A stretch of 64,000 nucleotides of DNA from Polycladomyces abyssicola (GCF_018326425.1 NZ_AP024601.1:1-64000), one strand, 5' to 3'. Shown: positions 21,165 through 29,958, counted from the first letter of the stretch. Numbers and translations: made by a program. Notes: generated from the letters alone by a model not told the origin.

Positions 21165-21725
21165 ATGCCGAATGATAAAGAGATCCGCGTCGTGGTGGGA
21201 GCCGGTAGTTTCATCAACAATCCTGGGTGGATCCACACTCAGGAAGAGGAGCTCAATCTCCTGAAGCGGGAAGATTGGATCCGACGTTTTCATTCAGGAA
21301 GCCTCACCGCCATCTTGGCCGAACATGTGTGGGAGCATCTCACTTATGAAGAGGGAGTACGGGCGGCACGCATTTGCTTCGAGTTTTTGAAGCCGGGTGG
21401 TTATATTCGTTGTGCCGTACCGGACGGTTTTTTCCCAGATCCCGAATATCAGCGAATTGTACAAGTGGGAGGACCGGGACCGAAAGATCACCCCGCCGCC
21501 AGCCACAAGATCGTCTACAATTACCGCACTTTAACACAGATGTTTGAAGAGGCCGGTTTTGAGACGAAGCTACTGGAATACTGCGACGAAAACGGACAGT
21601 TTCATTACCGCCACTGGGATCCAGGGGATGGGAAAATATACCGTTCGCTACGTTTTGACTACCGCAACAGGGACGGCAATCTAAGATTCGTATCGATCAT
21701 TGTGGATGCGATCAAGCAGCAGTAA
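21165..21725 (+). CDS. Methyltransferase-like protein, short
   Basis: This 186-residue protein resembles class I SAM-dependent methyltransferases in its middle: AEHVWEHLTYEEGVRAARICFEFLKPGGYIRCAVPDG has the post-motif II to motif III layout (LKPGG) seen in methyltransferase type 11 proteins. It begins VVVGAGSFINNPGWIHT, with VGAGS only loosely resembling motif I (GxGxG), and the spacing is short. ATG 21165 follows AGGGGG. It has its own terminator. The substrate is unknown, and it may be a reduced member that does not bind SAM. Confidence 0.7.
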   Translation: MPNDKEIRVVVGAGSFINNPGWIHTQEEELNLLKREDWIRRFHSGSLTAILAEHVWEHLTYEEGVRAARICFEFLKPGGYIRCAVPDGFFPDPEYQRIVQVGGPGPKDHPAASHKIVYNYRTLTQMFEEAGFETKLLEYCDENGQFHYRHWDPGDGKIYRSLRFDYRNRDGNLRFVSIIVDAIKQQ

Positions 21726-21861
21726 TAAAACGGAAGCAAAGAGGAATTAGACGAGAAGAATAATAGTAGCAATATCTAAGCCGGGGGCGCCTTTTTTGAG
21801 AAGCGACAAGAGACAGCTTTTAACCGTCCCTAACTTTTCGTTATGGTCTTTTAACGACAGA

Positions 21862-21889
21862 CAGCCCCGATGCAAGTTCGGGGCTGTTT
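21862..21889. terminator. Terminator between convergent genes
   Basis: CAGCCCCGA (21862-21870) pairs with TCGGGGCTG (21877-21885), followed by TTTTTG on the plus strand. It lies 11 bases before the stop of the leftward NERD-helicase gene. Confidence 0.8.
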
Positions 21890-21896
21890 TTGCGTT

Positions 21897-23777
21897 CTAG
21901 GCCCTTACCGCCTCCCGTTGCAATAACCGGTCAAAATACGGGGTGAAGGTCGATTCTCCGGAGTAGGATACAAACAAATAGTCACGGGCCCTCGTCATTC
22001 CTATGTACAGCAAGGAAGCTTCTTGGGCCGGCTTGACTTCTTGATGGTGAAATGGCATGCTGTCTACGCCCACCACGAAAGCTGCCTTGAAGTCCAGCCC
22101 CTTACTGCTGTGTATCGTGCAGATCTTGACAGCTGCTTCATCTTTGTTGAAATTCATTTTGGTGTCTTGGCTTTCTGATATCCAGTAATACGGAATTCCC
22201 CTTTGTTTCAGGTATTGCTGAAGGAGCCGTACAATTGGGTATGATCGATTGTTGTAGCGATATAAAACGGCGATTTCCTCATAAGGTACCCGTTTTTCGT
22301 AATGCAACCGTTCAATCTGTTCTGCCACCCATGCCAATTCTTCCGACATGGACGAGGCTTTGTGGATGACGGGTGGATTGCCGGGGCGTTGAGAGCTTTC
22401 AGGAGGGATCACCTCCATATCGTCCTCCTGATCGTGGTCATCCAACCCATGGGTTTGATAAAAGTCCCATGCCATCTGGATAATCGGTGCGGTGTTGCGG
22501 TAGTTGGTCTTTAATACACGGGAACGTCCCCGGAAGCTCAAACCAATATCTTGTGCAAAGTTTCGCCGGCGGGAATAGACGGTCTGGGCACCATCCTCAA
22601 CGATCAAAAGGGACATCGTTTCCGGATTGAGCAGTTTCACCAAAAGTTTCAACCATTCACTGGAAAAATCCTGACCCTCATCGATTAACACCGCATCATA
22701 TTGTGGAAAATGCCCTTCCCCTTTTTCCAGGCGTGTGAGAACGTCAGGGATTTGATCCTCGTGAATCCCGAGCTCCTCCTTCAGCCACCGGTGAAAATGA
22801 CGGACCGTAATTCGACCATGGGTCGGGGGCGGGTTTACCGTTGACATTTCGCTGGATTCGCCGATATTTTCCCGCAATTTGTGCTGGATCATCTGATCAA
22901 TATAGCGAGCCAAAGCGATATTGTAACACAAAACGAGAATGCGCCAATCCGGGTGGGACTCAGCCAAAATCTTGGCCCGGCTGGCCAGAATCAGTGTTTT
23001 TCCACTTCCCGCCACGCCGCGAATCAACCGATGTTTGTCACCAATTTGTTTGGCCAGGTTCTCCTGCTGGATATCCATCACTTTTACATCATCCAGTTCC
23101 ACCAGTGCATACTGGGAACCAGGTAACGGGCGGACAGGTTTATATTCCGCACTGATCCGCACTTCAGGGAACAGATGATAACGGATGGTCCGGATGTCCC
23201 TTTGACTGAGTGGAACATGTCGGAACGGCGCAACGAACATGTTTTTGATTTTATCCAACAGATTGGCAGGGGAGAAAGATTCGCTCTGTGGGTCGATGTC
23301 ATCCCGTGTCAGGCACAGTTTGGGATTCAATACATCCGTGAGGGCATGCCGATCCAGATCCAGTTGGGTGAGACGGGTCATCACAACACCGTAACCGTAA
23401 GGAAATTTCAGACGATACTTGTATTTCCCCTCGAGTTGAATCAAACTTTTATCCCGTTCCAACAGTTTGGCGATCCGAAAAGCATAATCTCGCGCTTGTT
23501 TCAGCGGACTTTTTTGTACGGTCAAACCATCAGCTGTCTGGATGAACCATTGGTCCGGATTCAGCCGGTGCAATGCATTTTTGGTGTAATCTTTGACTTC
23601 CAGCACGACCAGCCCCAAATCCGGCCCAATCACGACAAAGTCCGGGCGCATGCCTTGAATGTCCGGTTCATAATAGACAATATAATCGTCGGGTAAAAAG
23701 TGGCGCAACACTTGGAACAACAGTCGTTCACCTGCGGTGGCGTTTGAAGGGAGCTTCTCAGGTACACTTTGGGCCAT
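21897..23777 (-). CDS. NERD-domain nuclease fused to UvrD-like SF1 helicase
   Basis: The 626-residue protein joins an N-terminal NERD nuclease-related domain to a superfamily I helicase. NERD: RPDFVVI with Asp46 and EVK at 60-62, the D...ExK metal site of PD-(D/E)xK nucleases. Helicase: Walker A GVAGSGKT at 254-261, motif II LIDEGQDFS, motif IV KTNYRNT, motif V THSSKGLDFKAAF and motif VI YIGMTRARDYLF. ATG 23777 follows GAAGGAGAG. Such proteins are thought to process DNA; related nuclease-helicase fusions occur in phage defence, but a repair role is as likely. It is a lineage insertion in an otherwise conserved origin region and stands alone between terminators. Confidence 0.88.
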   Translation of the reverse strand: MAQSVPEKLPSNATAGERLLFQVLRHFLPDDYIVYYEPDIQGMRPDFVVIGPDLGLVVLEVKDYTKNALHRLNPDQWFIQTADGLTVQKSPLKQARDYAFRIAKLLERDKSLIQLEGKYKYRLKFPYGYGVVMTRLTQLDLDRHALTDVLNPKLCLTRDDIDPQSESFSPANLLDKIKNMFVAPFRHVPLSQRDIRTIRYHLFPEVRISAEYKPVRPLPGSQYALVELDDVKVMDIQQENLAKQIGDKHRLIRGVAGSGKTLILASRAKILAESHPDWRILVLCYNIALARYIDQMIQHKLRENIGESSEMSTVNPPPTHGRITVRHFHRWLKEELGIHEDQIPDVLTRLEKGEGHFPQYDAVLIDEGQDFSSEWLKLLVKLLNPETMSLLIVEDGAQTVYSRRRNFAQDIGLSFRGRSRVLKTNYRNTAPIIQMAWDFYQTHGLDDHDQEDDMEVIPPESSQRPGNPPVIHKASSMSEELAWVAEQIERLHYEKRVPYEEIAVLYRYNNRSYPIVRLLQQYLKQRGIPYYWISESQDTKMNFNKDEAAVKICTIHSSKGLDFKAAFVVGVDSMPFHHQEVKPAQEASLLYIGMTRARDYLFVSYSGESTFTPYFDRLLQREAVRA

Positions 23778-23905
23778 AAGATGTTCTCTCCTTCACTAGT
23801 ATCAGAAGGTTATAAATAAAAAATCAATCCATATTGTATCATTTTTATTTGACAGTTCAATCGAACAGATGCTCTCCATCCATGAAATCAGACGCTTCCT
23901 AACAA

Positions 23906-24050
23906 GGCGTGTCTCGTAAGGAGGAAATGTTTTCCGGGTGAGCGACTTGACCTAAGCCCTTGCTGAGCGAAGATCCGGAAAGCGCAGGGATTGAATCGCG
24001 GGCAATACCCGCTAATCGAAGCGTACTTTGCCCGCGACTAGTGCAGAACC
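23906..24050. repeat. Structured intergenic element, copy B
   Basis: This lies in the 328-base gap between the divergent helicase and tetR genes and is the diverged second copy of the element at 2954-3100. It starts GGCGTGTCTC (23906), has TTTTCCGG (23930-23937) pairing with CCGGAAA (23975-23981), the shared block AAAGCGCAGGGAT (23979-23991), and the same 9-base stem CGCGGGCAA (23997-24005) with TTGCCCGCG (24028-24036). The outer stem differs in sequence from copy A but keeps pairing. Nothing else was recognised in this gap apart from an AT-rich stretch near 23815-23850. Confidence 0.6.
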
Positions 24051-24105
24051 TTTATTCCTGATATAAAATAGGACATATCCGTAATATGTGGAGGTTTATC
24101 CAAGT

Positions 24106-24693
24106 ATGCGTCATGAAACGATCGATCTGATCTTCGATGCAGCTGTCGAAGTTTTTGCTGAATATGGTTTTGAACGGGCCAAAGTGGATGATATCGCCAT
24201 GAAGGCGGGCATCGCCAAAGGGACGATTTACTATCATTTCAAAAGCAAGGAAGAGCTTTTTGTCGCTTTGATGAACGAAGGTTTAGAAAAAATGCTGGAT
24301 CACGCACGCACAGAGATGGAACAGGCCGAACCTCCCCGGGAACAGCTTCGCCGCATGTTGGCGGCTCAGGTGCGTTTTTTGATCGGACACGGGACGTTCA
24401 CCAAGCTCCTATTGACGGAAGTGTGGGGGTCCAAGGAACGGCAACAGGCGTTTCGAAGTCGCATCCGTCAATACATTGATCTCATCGAACAGGTATTGCG
24501 CAGGGGAACGGAGCAGGGAATATTTCACTTGACCCATCCAAATGAAACGGCCGCTTCCATTTTTGGTGCTGTCGGTGTAGCGGTTTTGCACACGATTTAT
24601 CGTTGTCAGGATCAATCGGAACAAATGGAGGCGGAAATCCCCAAAATCATCGACACATTGGAACATCTGTTGTTTAACGGGATCACCGCTTGA
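24106..24693 (+). CDS. TetR/AcrR family transcriptional regulator
   Basis: This 195-residue repressor has the N-terminal TetR helix-turn-helix IFDAAVEVFAEYGFERAKVDDIAMKAG continuing with IAKGTIYYHFKSKEELF, and an all-helical ligand domain. ATG 24106 follows GGAGGT by 10 bases. The gene precedes a YhgE/Pip membrane protein, and a palindromic operator (24750-24765) lies in between. It probably represses that gene. The effector is unknown. Confidence 0.92.
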   Translation: MRHETIDLIFDAAVEVFAEYGFERAKVDDIAMKAGIAKGTIYYHFKSKEELFVALMNEGLEKMLDHARTEMEQAEPPREQLRRMLAAQVRFLIGHGTFTKLLLTEVWGSKERQQAFRSRIRQYIDLIEQVLRRGTEQGIFHLTHPNETAASIFGAVGVAVLHTIYRCQDQSEQMEAEIPKIIDTLEHLLFNGITA

Positions 24694-24713
24694 GTTTGAC
24701 GGTGTTTTTCAGG

Positions 24714-24765
24714 TTGCAAATTTGGATAGATAGAGTATAATGTCATTTGTACTGACCAGTCAGTA
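24714..24765 (+). promoter_or_regulatory. Promoter with TetR-type operator for the YhgE/Pip gene
   Basis: TTGCAA (24714-24719) and TATAAT (24736-24741) are 16 bases apart. TACTGAC (24750-24756) and GTCAGTA (24759-24765) form a perfect inverted repeat with 2 bases between, covering the predicted transcription start. Position between tetR and its target suggests it is the binding site of the adjacent regulator. Confidence 0.75.
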
Positions 24766-24783
24766 TATAGTGTGATGGGGAGG

Positions 24784-26937
24784 ATGAGCCGATTGCGAAG
24801 AAAAGCATGGAGATGGCCCCAAACGTACGGTCTGATGAACATGTGGGAAAAACCGGGCTTGCGGTTGGGGCTGTTGGGAATCATCTTGGTCCCTGTTGTT
24901 TACAGTTTTATTTATCTGTGGGCATTTTATGATCCTTATGCACAGGTGGACCGCCTCCCTGTCGCCGTGGTGAATGAGGATCAGGGAGCGGTGGCGGATG
25001 GGAAGGCAGTCCGTGCCGGTGATGATCTGGTCAAGGAGTTGAAAAAGGAAAAGAAATTGGATTGGGATTTTGTTTCGCGCAAAGAAATGGAGAAAGGATT
25101 TCGGGAAGACCGCTATTATTTCGGTGTTGTCATTCCACGGGATTTTTCCCGCAGGGCGGTAAGTGTGAACAGTGCCGCTCCGTTGAAAGGGGAATTAGAG
25201 TTTTATGTGGATGAAGGGAAAAATTTCATTTCCTCCCAAATCGGCCGTAAGGCTTTTTTGGCCATGGAAGGAGAAATCCAGCGACAGTTGACTGAGATGT
25301 ACGCTCGGGGTATGTTGGATAAAATGAAGCGCTCCACCCAAGATTTGTCCAAAGCTGCTGATGGAGCCGGAACATTGGCCGACTCCACCAGTCAGGCAGC
25401 ATCTGCCGGGCGCAAGATCCATTCGGGTGTCAAACGGTTGGAACAGGGAGCCCAGCGATTGAAACAAGGCGGTGACCAGCTGGACAACGGTGCCCAAGCA
25501 TTGGCACAGGGCGCTGCCCAAGCTGGCGATGGAGCAGGTCAATTAGCTGCCGGAGCAGAACGGCTGAATAGCGGAATTCATCAATTATCTCAGGGGATTC
25601 AGCGGGGAGCAAAGGGAGCCGCCCAACTGAACGAGGGCGCGCGGCAAGTGAAGGATGGTTTGCAGGAAGCCTCTCGTAAAGTGAACGACCGGTTGTTGCC
25701 GGGCTCCGCACAAGTAGCCGAGGGAAGTGAAAAAGTGGCTGAAGGGGCGGAACAGGCCCAAGTGACCTACCAACAACTGCTCAAACGCTATCCCTGGCTT
25801 AAAGCGGACCCCGACGGCATCAAACTGGCGGTCATTTTGACGGGAATGCGTGACGGTGGACAACGGCTGTCCGATGGAGCTGATCAACTGCATCAGGGAG
25901 TGACGCAATTAAACGACGGATTGAACCGTTTGACTGACGGACAGGATCGGGTGGTTCAGGGAACCGAACAACTGCGCGACGGGATCGTTCAACAACAAGC
26001 GGGTGCGGCGCAATTGGTATCCGGATCGTCGCAACTTGCCGGCAAATTGCGTGAACTTCAGCAAGGAATGGCTAACCTGACGTCCGGCATCAGTCAATGG
26101 CGAGACGGACTCAGTCAATGGATTGCCGGTCAGAAACAACTATCGGGTGCGCTGGCCCAATTGGATGATGGTACCGATCGCTTGAGTGACGGATTGACCC
26201 GTATCACTGATGGTCAAATCCAATTGGCTCATGGATTGGTTGAGGGTACGGATCAAGCTCGCAATCAGCTGCGGGGAGCGGATGCCAAAGCCAAGATGAT
26301 GGCTGATCCGGTCGATATAAAGGAAGACCGATTGAACCCGGTGCCCAACTATGCGACTGCTTTAACTCCGTATTTCCTGTCGCTTTCCTTGTGGGTGGGC
26401 GGCTTGATTCTGTTTACGATTCTGGATCTTTATCGGTCCCCGTGGGAGAAACAACAACGCATCTCCTGGGTTGCGGGGGGACTGATCGGTGTATTGCAAG
26501 CGGTCGTGGCCACAACGGCGCTTACGAGGGGATTGGGCATTTCCCCGCAACATCCTGTGGGAGTTTACGCGTTTGCGATCCTTATGTCGTTTGCGTTTAT
26601 CGCGTTGAATCAAATGTTGGTACTGTTGTTGAACAACGTGGGCCGTTTCCTGTCCATTTTGCTGTTGATGCTGCAATTGACTTCCAGTGGAGGCACCTAT
26701 CCCGTTGAATTGTTGCCGGCCTTTTTCCGTCACATTCATCCCTACTTGCCGATGACCTATTCTGTGGATGGATTGCGTGCCGCCGTTACTACCGGGGATG
26801 TTAGTGTGTTGGAACGTGACGCCTGGATTTTGGTCGGGTTTATGGCAGTTGCTTTGCTGATCGTGGAATTGTACCGCGTATGGCAGGGATTCCGCCTGCG
26901 ACGGACAAAACGAGGGGAAGCTGGTGTGACGGTTTAG
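24784..26937 (+). CDS. YhgE/Pip domain membrane protein
   Basis: This 717-residue membrane protein has one N-terminal membrane segment (LLGIILVPVVYSFIYLWAF), a conserved YhgE N-domain (DPYAQVDRLPVAVVNEDQGA), a long extracellular region from about 190 to 510 built of short repeats of the form QLxxGxxxL(x)DG, and a C-terminal block of about five membrane segments. The family includes the lactococcal phage infection protein Pip and B. subtilis YhgE; the C-terminal part resembles ABC-2-type permeases. ATG 24784 abuts its GGGGAGG, so TTG 24793 is an equally good start. Regulation by the upstream TetR protein is likely. Confidence 0.88.
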   Translation: MSRLRRKAWRWPQTYGLMNMWEKPGLRLGLLGIILVPVVYSFIYLWAFYDPYAQVDRLPVAVVNEDQGAVADGKAVRAGDDLVKELKKEKKLDWDFVSRKEMEKGFREDRYYFGVVIPRDFSRRAVSVNSAAPLKGELEFYVDEGKNFISSQIGRKAFLAMEGEIQRQLTEMYARGMLDKMKRSTQDLSKAADGAGTLADSTSQAASAGRKIHSGVKRLEQGAQRLKQGGDQLDNGAQALAQGAAQAGDGAGQLAAGAERLNSGIHQLSQGIQRGAKGAAQLNEGARQVKDGLQEASRKVNDRLLPGSAQVAEGSEKVAEGAEQAQVTYQQLLKRYPWLKADPDGIKLAVILTGMRDGGQRLSDGADQLHQGVTQLNDGLNRLTDGQDRVVQGTEQLRDGIVQQQAGAAQLVSGSSQLAGKLRELQQGMANLTSGISQWRDGLSQWIAGQKQLSGALAQLDDGTDRLSDGLTRITDGQIQLAHGLVEGTDQARNQLRGADAKAKMMADPVDIKEDRLNPVPNYATALTPYFLSLSLWVGGLILFTILDLYRSPWEKQQRISWVAGGLIGVLQAVVATTALTRGLGISPQHPVGVYAFAILMSFAFIALNQMLVLLLNNVGRFLSILLLMLQLTSSGGTYPVELLPAFFRHIHPYLPMTYSVDGLRAAVTTGDVSVLERDAWILVGFMAVALLIVELYRVWQGFRLRRTKRGEAGVTV

Positions 26938-26969
26938 GTAAATTCTGTATTGATTAGGATAGAAAAACC

Positions 26970-26985
26970 TGTTTCTCGTGAAACA
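26970..26985. other. parS: parS-like ParB (Spo0J) binding site
   Basis: TGTTTCTCGTGAAACA matches the Bacillus parS palindrome TGTTTCACGTGAAACA at 15 of 16 positions. It lies in the intergenic region after the YhgE/Pip gene, about 25 kb from oriC, where Firmicute chromosomes carry several parS copies used for origin segregation and SMC loading. Confidence 0.8.
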
Positions 26986-27092
26986 AAAACTGGCCGAGAG
27001 CTTTCCAGTTCATTATTTCCTATTGAGCCCTAGACGGCTTGATACAGAACGGAGCCGGGAAATCGGAGATCTCAGGCTTTCTCGACAATCAC

Positions 27093-27120
27093 GCGGTCCT
27101 TTGGAACCGCATTTTTTTTT
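27093..27120 (+). terminator. Terminator before the zinc operon
   Basis: GCGGTCC and GGAACCGC (27093-27110) form a short stem with a 3-base loop and one bulge, followed by ATTTTTTTTT. It probably stops read-through from the YhgE/Pip gene. Confidence 0.75.
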
Positions 27121-27136
27121 TGCGCATCCTGTTCAT

Positions 27137-27183
27137 AAATCGTAATTTTTACGTTTTACAAATGGTGGTGAGTGACATATAAT
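27137..27183 (+). promoter_or_regulatory. Zur box and promoter of the znu operon
   Basis: AAATCGTAATTTTTACGTTT (27137-27156) contains the perfect inverted repeat CGTAA-TTT-TTACG and resembles the Bacillus Zur operator. It overlaps the -35 TTTACA (27155-27160), which is 17 bases from TATAAT (27178-27183). Repression under zinc sufficiency by the Zur protein encoded at 29959 follows from this placement. Confidence 0.8.
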
Positions 27184-27231
27184 CATCCATGACTAGGATT
27201 ATTACAAAGACGGTAAAGGTGGGTATCCAAA

Positions 27232-28179
27232 GTGAAAAAGATCGGTTTCGGTTTGTTGGCCGTTCTGCTTTGCAGTTTGACGGCGTTGGCGGGATGTGCC
27301 AAGCCGGAGGCGGCCGATCGTGCGAACGGCAAGATCGCAGTATATACCAGCATTTATCCGCTCGCTTATTTTGCGGAACAAATCGGGGGAAAGCGGGTCG
27401 ACGTCCATGCATTGGTTCCGCCTGGGACGGAACCGCATGAATTCGAGTTGTCGACTCGGGATATGGCTCGGTTGAGCCAAGCGGATGTGTTCATTTACAA
27501 TGGTGCGGGATTGGAAGCATGGTCCGAGCAGGCGAAACAGACGCTTGATCCGAGTCGGACGGTGCAGGTGAACGCGACCAAAGGAGTTCCGTTGCTGGAT
27601 GCCAAGGCGGAACATGAGGAGCATGGGGAACATGAGCACGGGCACGGCGGTGTGGATCCGCATGTTTGGCTCGATCCGCAGCGTGCCATGATCCAGGCAC
27701 GCAACATCCGGGACGGATTGATTCAAGCCGATCCGCGTCACAAAGCGGAGTATGAAGCCAATTACGTGAAGTTGCAACAACGTTTGAATGAGCTGGACCG
27801 GGCATTTGCCGATCTGGCGAAACGCACTCCCGTCAAGACATTTCTGGTTTCCCATGCAGCCTTCGGATATTTGGCGGATCGCTACGGGTTGAAACAAATC
27901 GCCATCGCCGGTCTGTCTCCGACTGATGAGCCCAGTGCCAAGGAATTGCAAGCGTTGATTGAAACGGCCAAACGGGAAAAGGTACGTGTGATCTTTTTTG
28001 AAACACTGGTTAATCCCAAAACGGCGGAAACGCTGAAAAGGGAAATCGGGGCGAAGGCTTTGACGCTCAATCCGCTGGAAGGCTTGACGCCGGAGGAGAT
28101 CAAACGCGGGGAGAACTACTTCACGATTATGGAGAAAAACCGGAAGAACCTGGCCCAAGCGTGGGGGATCCAACCATGA
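27232..28179 (+). CDS. znuA: Zinc ABC transporter substrate-binding lipoprotein
   Basis: This 315-residue cluster 9 metal-binding protein captures Zn2+ outside the membrane. It has a lipoprotein signal with lipobox LAGC (Cys near 22), the N-lobe histidine in PPGTEPHEFELS, a histidine-rich loop EEHGEHEHGHGG near 124-135, then DPHVWLDP, a His in VSHAAFGYLADRYG and FFETLVNP. The GTG start at 27232 follows AAAGGTGGG. It overlaps znuC by 4 bases, and a Zur box lies upstream, which favours zinc over manganese. Confidence 0.93.
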   Translation: MKKIGFGLLAVLLCSLTALAGCAKPEAADRANGKIAVYTSIYPLAYFAEQIGGKRVDVHALVPPGTEPHEFELSTRDMARLSQADVFIYNGAGLEAWSEQAKQTLDPSRTVQVNATKGVPLLDAKAEHEEHGEHEHGHGGVDPHVWLDPQRAMIQARNIRDGLIQADPRHKAEYEANYVKLQQRLNELDRAFADLAKRTPVKTFLVSHAAFGYLADRYGLKQIAIAGLSPTDEPSAKELQALIETAKREKVRVIFFETLVNPKTAETLKREIGAKALTLNPLEGLTPEEIKRGENYFTIMEKNRKNLAQAWGIQP

Positions 28180-28964
28180 CGGAAATGATTCGGATGGAAC
28201 GGGTTCATTTTTCGTATCAAAATGAAAAAGTGTTGGACAATGTGAGTCTCACACTGCACCAGGGGGAATTTCTGGCCTTGGTCGGACCAAACGGCTCCGG
28301 AAAATCAACGCTGATCAAATTGGCACTCGGTTGGCTCAAACCGCAAGCGGGCGACATTCAACTGATGGGACAGGATATCAGACGGTTTCGTGATCGCGAC
28401 AAGATCGGGTATGTATCCCAGAAAGCCAATAGCTTCAATTTAGGGTTTCCGGCGACCGTTTTCGAAGTGGTGGCCGCCGGATTATACGGGAAAATGGGTT
28501 TGTTCCGGTGGATGGGAAGAAAGGAAAAACAAAAAGTGTATGAAGCGATCGAGCAGGTGGGATTGAGCGATTGGGCTCACCGCAACATCGGTCGCCTTTC
28601 CGGGGGACAACAACAACGTGCATTTATTGCACGCGCGTTGGTGAGTGATCCTGACCTGCTGATATTGGATGAGCCGACCGTTGGGGTCGATGCCGAATCA
28701 GTAGACCGATTTTACCGGTTGCTGACACATTTGCACCGGGAAAAGGGATTGACGTTGCTGTTGGTCACGCACGACATCGGTGCGGTCACCACCTATGTGG
28801 ATCGAATTGCCTGTTTGAACAAACGGATTTTCTTCCATGGCGACCCGGAGGAATTTACCCGGAAGCAAAAAGAGATTCTCACAGCCGCTTACGGCCACGA
28901 AGTGCAGATGATTGACCATCAGCACGAGGCAAAAGATGAGATGTCCCTGTTCGTCAGTACATGA
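28176..28964 (+). CDS. znuC: Zinc ABC transporter ATP-binding protein
   Basis: This 262-residue ATPase powers zinc import. It has Walker A GPNGSGKST, the ABC signature LSGGQQQR, Walker B LLILDEPTVGVD and the switch histidine in LLVTHD. ATG 28176 overlaps the znuA stop (ATGA), indicating coupled translation. The C-terminal extension after about 225 (GDPEEFTRKQKEIL, YGHEVQMIDHQHE) is as in other Mn/Zn-type ATPases. An 85-base gap to znuB contains an AGGGCGT/ACGCCCT inverted repeat. Confidence 0.94.
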   Translation: MTEMIRMERVHFSYQNEKVLDNVSLTLHQGEFLALVGPNGSGKSTLIKLALGWLKPQAGDIQLMGQDIRRFRDRDKIGYVSQKANSFNLGFPATVFEVVAAGLYGKMGLFRWMGRKEKQKVYEAIEQVGLSDWAHRNIGRLSGGQQQRAFIARALVSDPDLLILDEPTVGVDAESVDRFYRLLTHLHREKGLTLLLVTHDIGAVTTYVDRIACLNKRIFFHGDPEEFTRKQKEILTAAYGHEVQMIDHQHEAKDEMSLFVST

Positions 28965-29049
28965 GAATGGTGCGGGAGGGGGAAGCGCGTATTAGGGCGT
29001 GTCTGATATAAGTGGTAAAATCAAAGGAGAACGCCCTGGTAGTGCGTAA

Positions 29050-29922
29050 ATGATGGAAGTGATGTGGCAATATGAGTTTATGCGGCATGCATTGCTGGCC
29101 GGGGTGATTGTAGGGCTGATCTCACCATTGGTCGGCGTGTTTTTGGTAGTCCGCCGGTTGTCGTTGATTGCTGATGCATTGTCGCACGTGACACTGTCGG
29201 GGGTTGCTGCCGGCTTGCTTTTGCAGAGGGAAATCTCTTGGCTTCAATCATTCAACCCGCTCTATATGGGGACCGCTTTTTCTGTGGCGGGTGCATTGTT
29301 CGTCGAGCAGTTGCGTCGTTTGTATCGTTCGTACCAGGAGTTGGCGATTCCCATTATTCTTTCCGGCGGGATCGGGCTCGGCGTGGTACTGATCAGTGCC
29401 GGAGAAGGGTTTAATGTGAATGTGATGGGATATTTGTTCGGTTCGATCATCGCCGTAAACGATAACGATGTGAAGTGGGTCGTGGTCGTCGGGATCATCG
29501 TTGCATTGACGATCGCGCTTTTGTATAAGGAACTGTTTGCTCTCTCGTTTGATGAGGAGAGCGCGTATCTTTCCGGTATCCCCCGTCGCGGAATCAACTT
29601 GGTTTTTATCCTGTTGGTCGCACTGGTGATCACGGCATCGGTTCGTGTCGTGGGCATCTTGCTGGTCTCTGCGCTGATGACCTTACCTGTGGCTGCTAGC
29701 TTGCAATTGGCGCAAAGTTTTCGGCAAACGGTTATGCTCTCCGTACTATTTGCGGAAACATCCGTGATCAGTGGATTGATCTGTTCTTTTTACTTCGATT
29801 TGGCCCCTGGTGGCACGATCGTGCTGATCGCCGTTGGTTGGCTGTTGCTGACGATCCTGTTGAAACGGCTCCAACAGATCAGCCGGTACCGTTGGATGAA
29901 ACGGGAACAAGAGGCTGAATGA
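29050..29922 (+). CDS. znuB: Zinc ABC transporter permease
   Basis: This 290-residue integral membrane protein has about eight hydrophobic segments and the family motif RRLSLIADALSHVTLSGVA near the N-terminus. It forms the channel of the ZnuABC importer. No strong ribosome site precedes ATG 29050; AAAGGAG lies 20 bases up, and ATG 29062 after GAAGTG is an alternative start. The zur gene follows after 36 bases, so transporter and regulator are likely co-transcribed. Confidence 0.93.
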   Translation: MMEVMWQYEFMRHALLAGVIVGLISPLVGVFLVVRRLSLIADALSHVTLSGVAAGLLLQREISWLQSFNPLYMGTAFSVAGALFVEQLRRLYRSYQELAIPIILSGGIGLGVVLISAGEGFNVNVMGYLFGSIIAVNDNDVKWVVVVGIIVALTIALLYKELFALSFDEESAYLSGIPRRGINLVFILLVALVITASVRVVGILLVSALMTLPVAASLQLAQSFRQTVMLSVLFAETSVISGLICSFYFDLAPGGTIVLIAVGWLLLTILLKRLQQISRYRWMKREQEAE

Positions 29923-29958
29923 ACCTTTTTCCAACAATGGGAATGGGAGCGGATCGGG

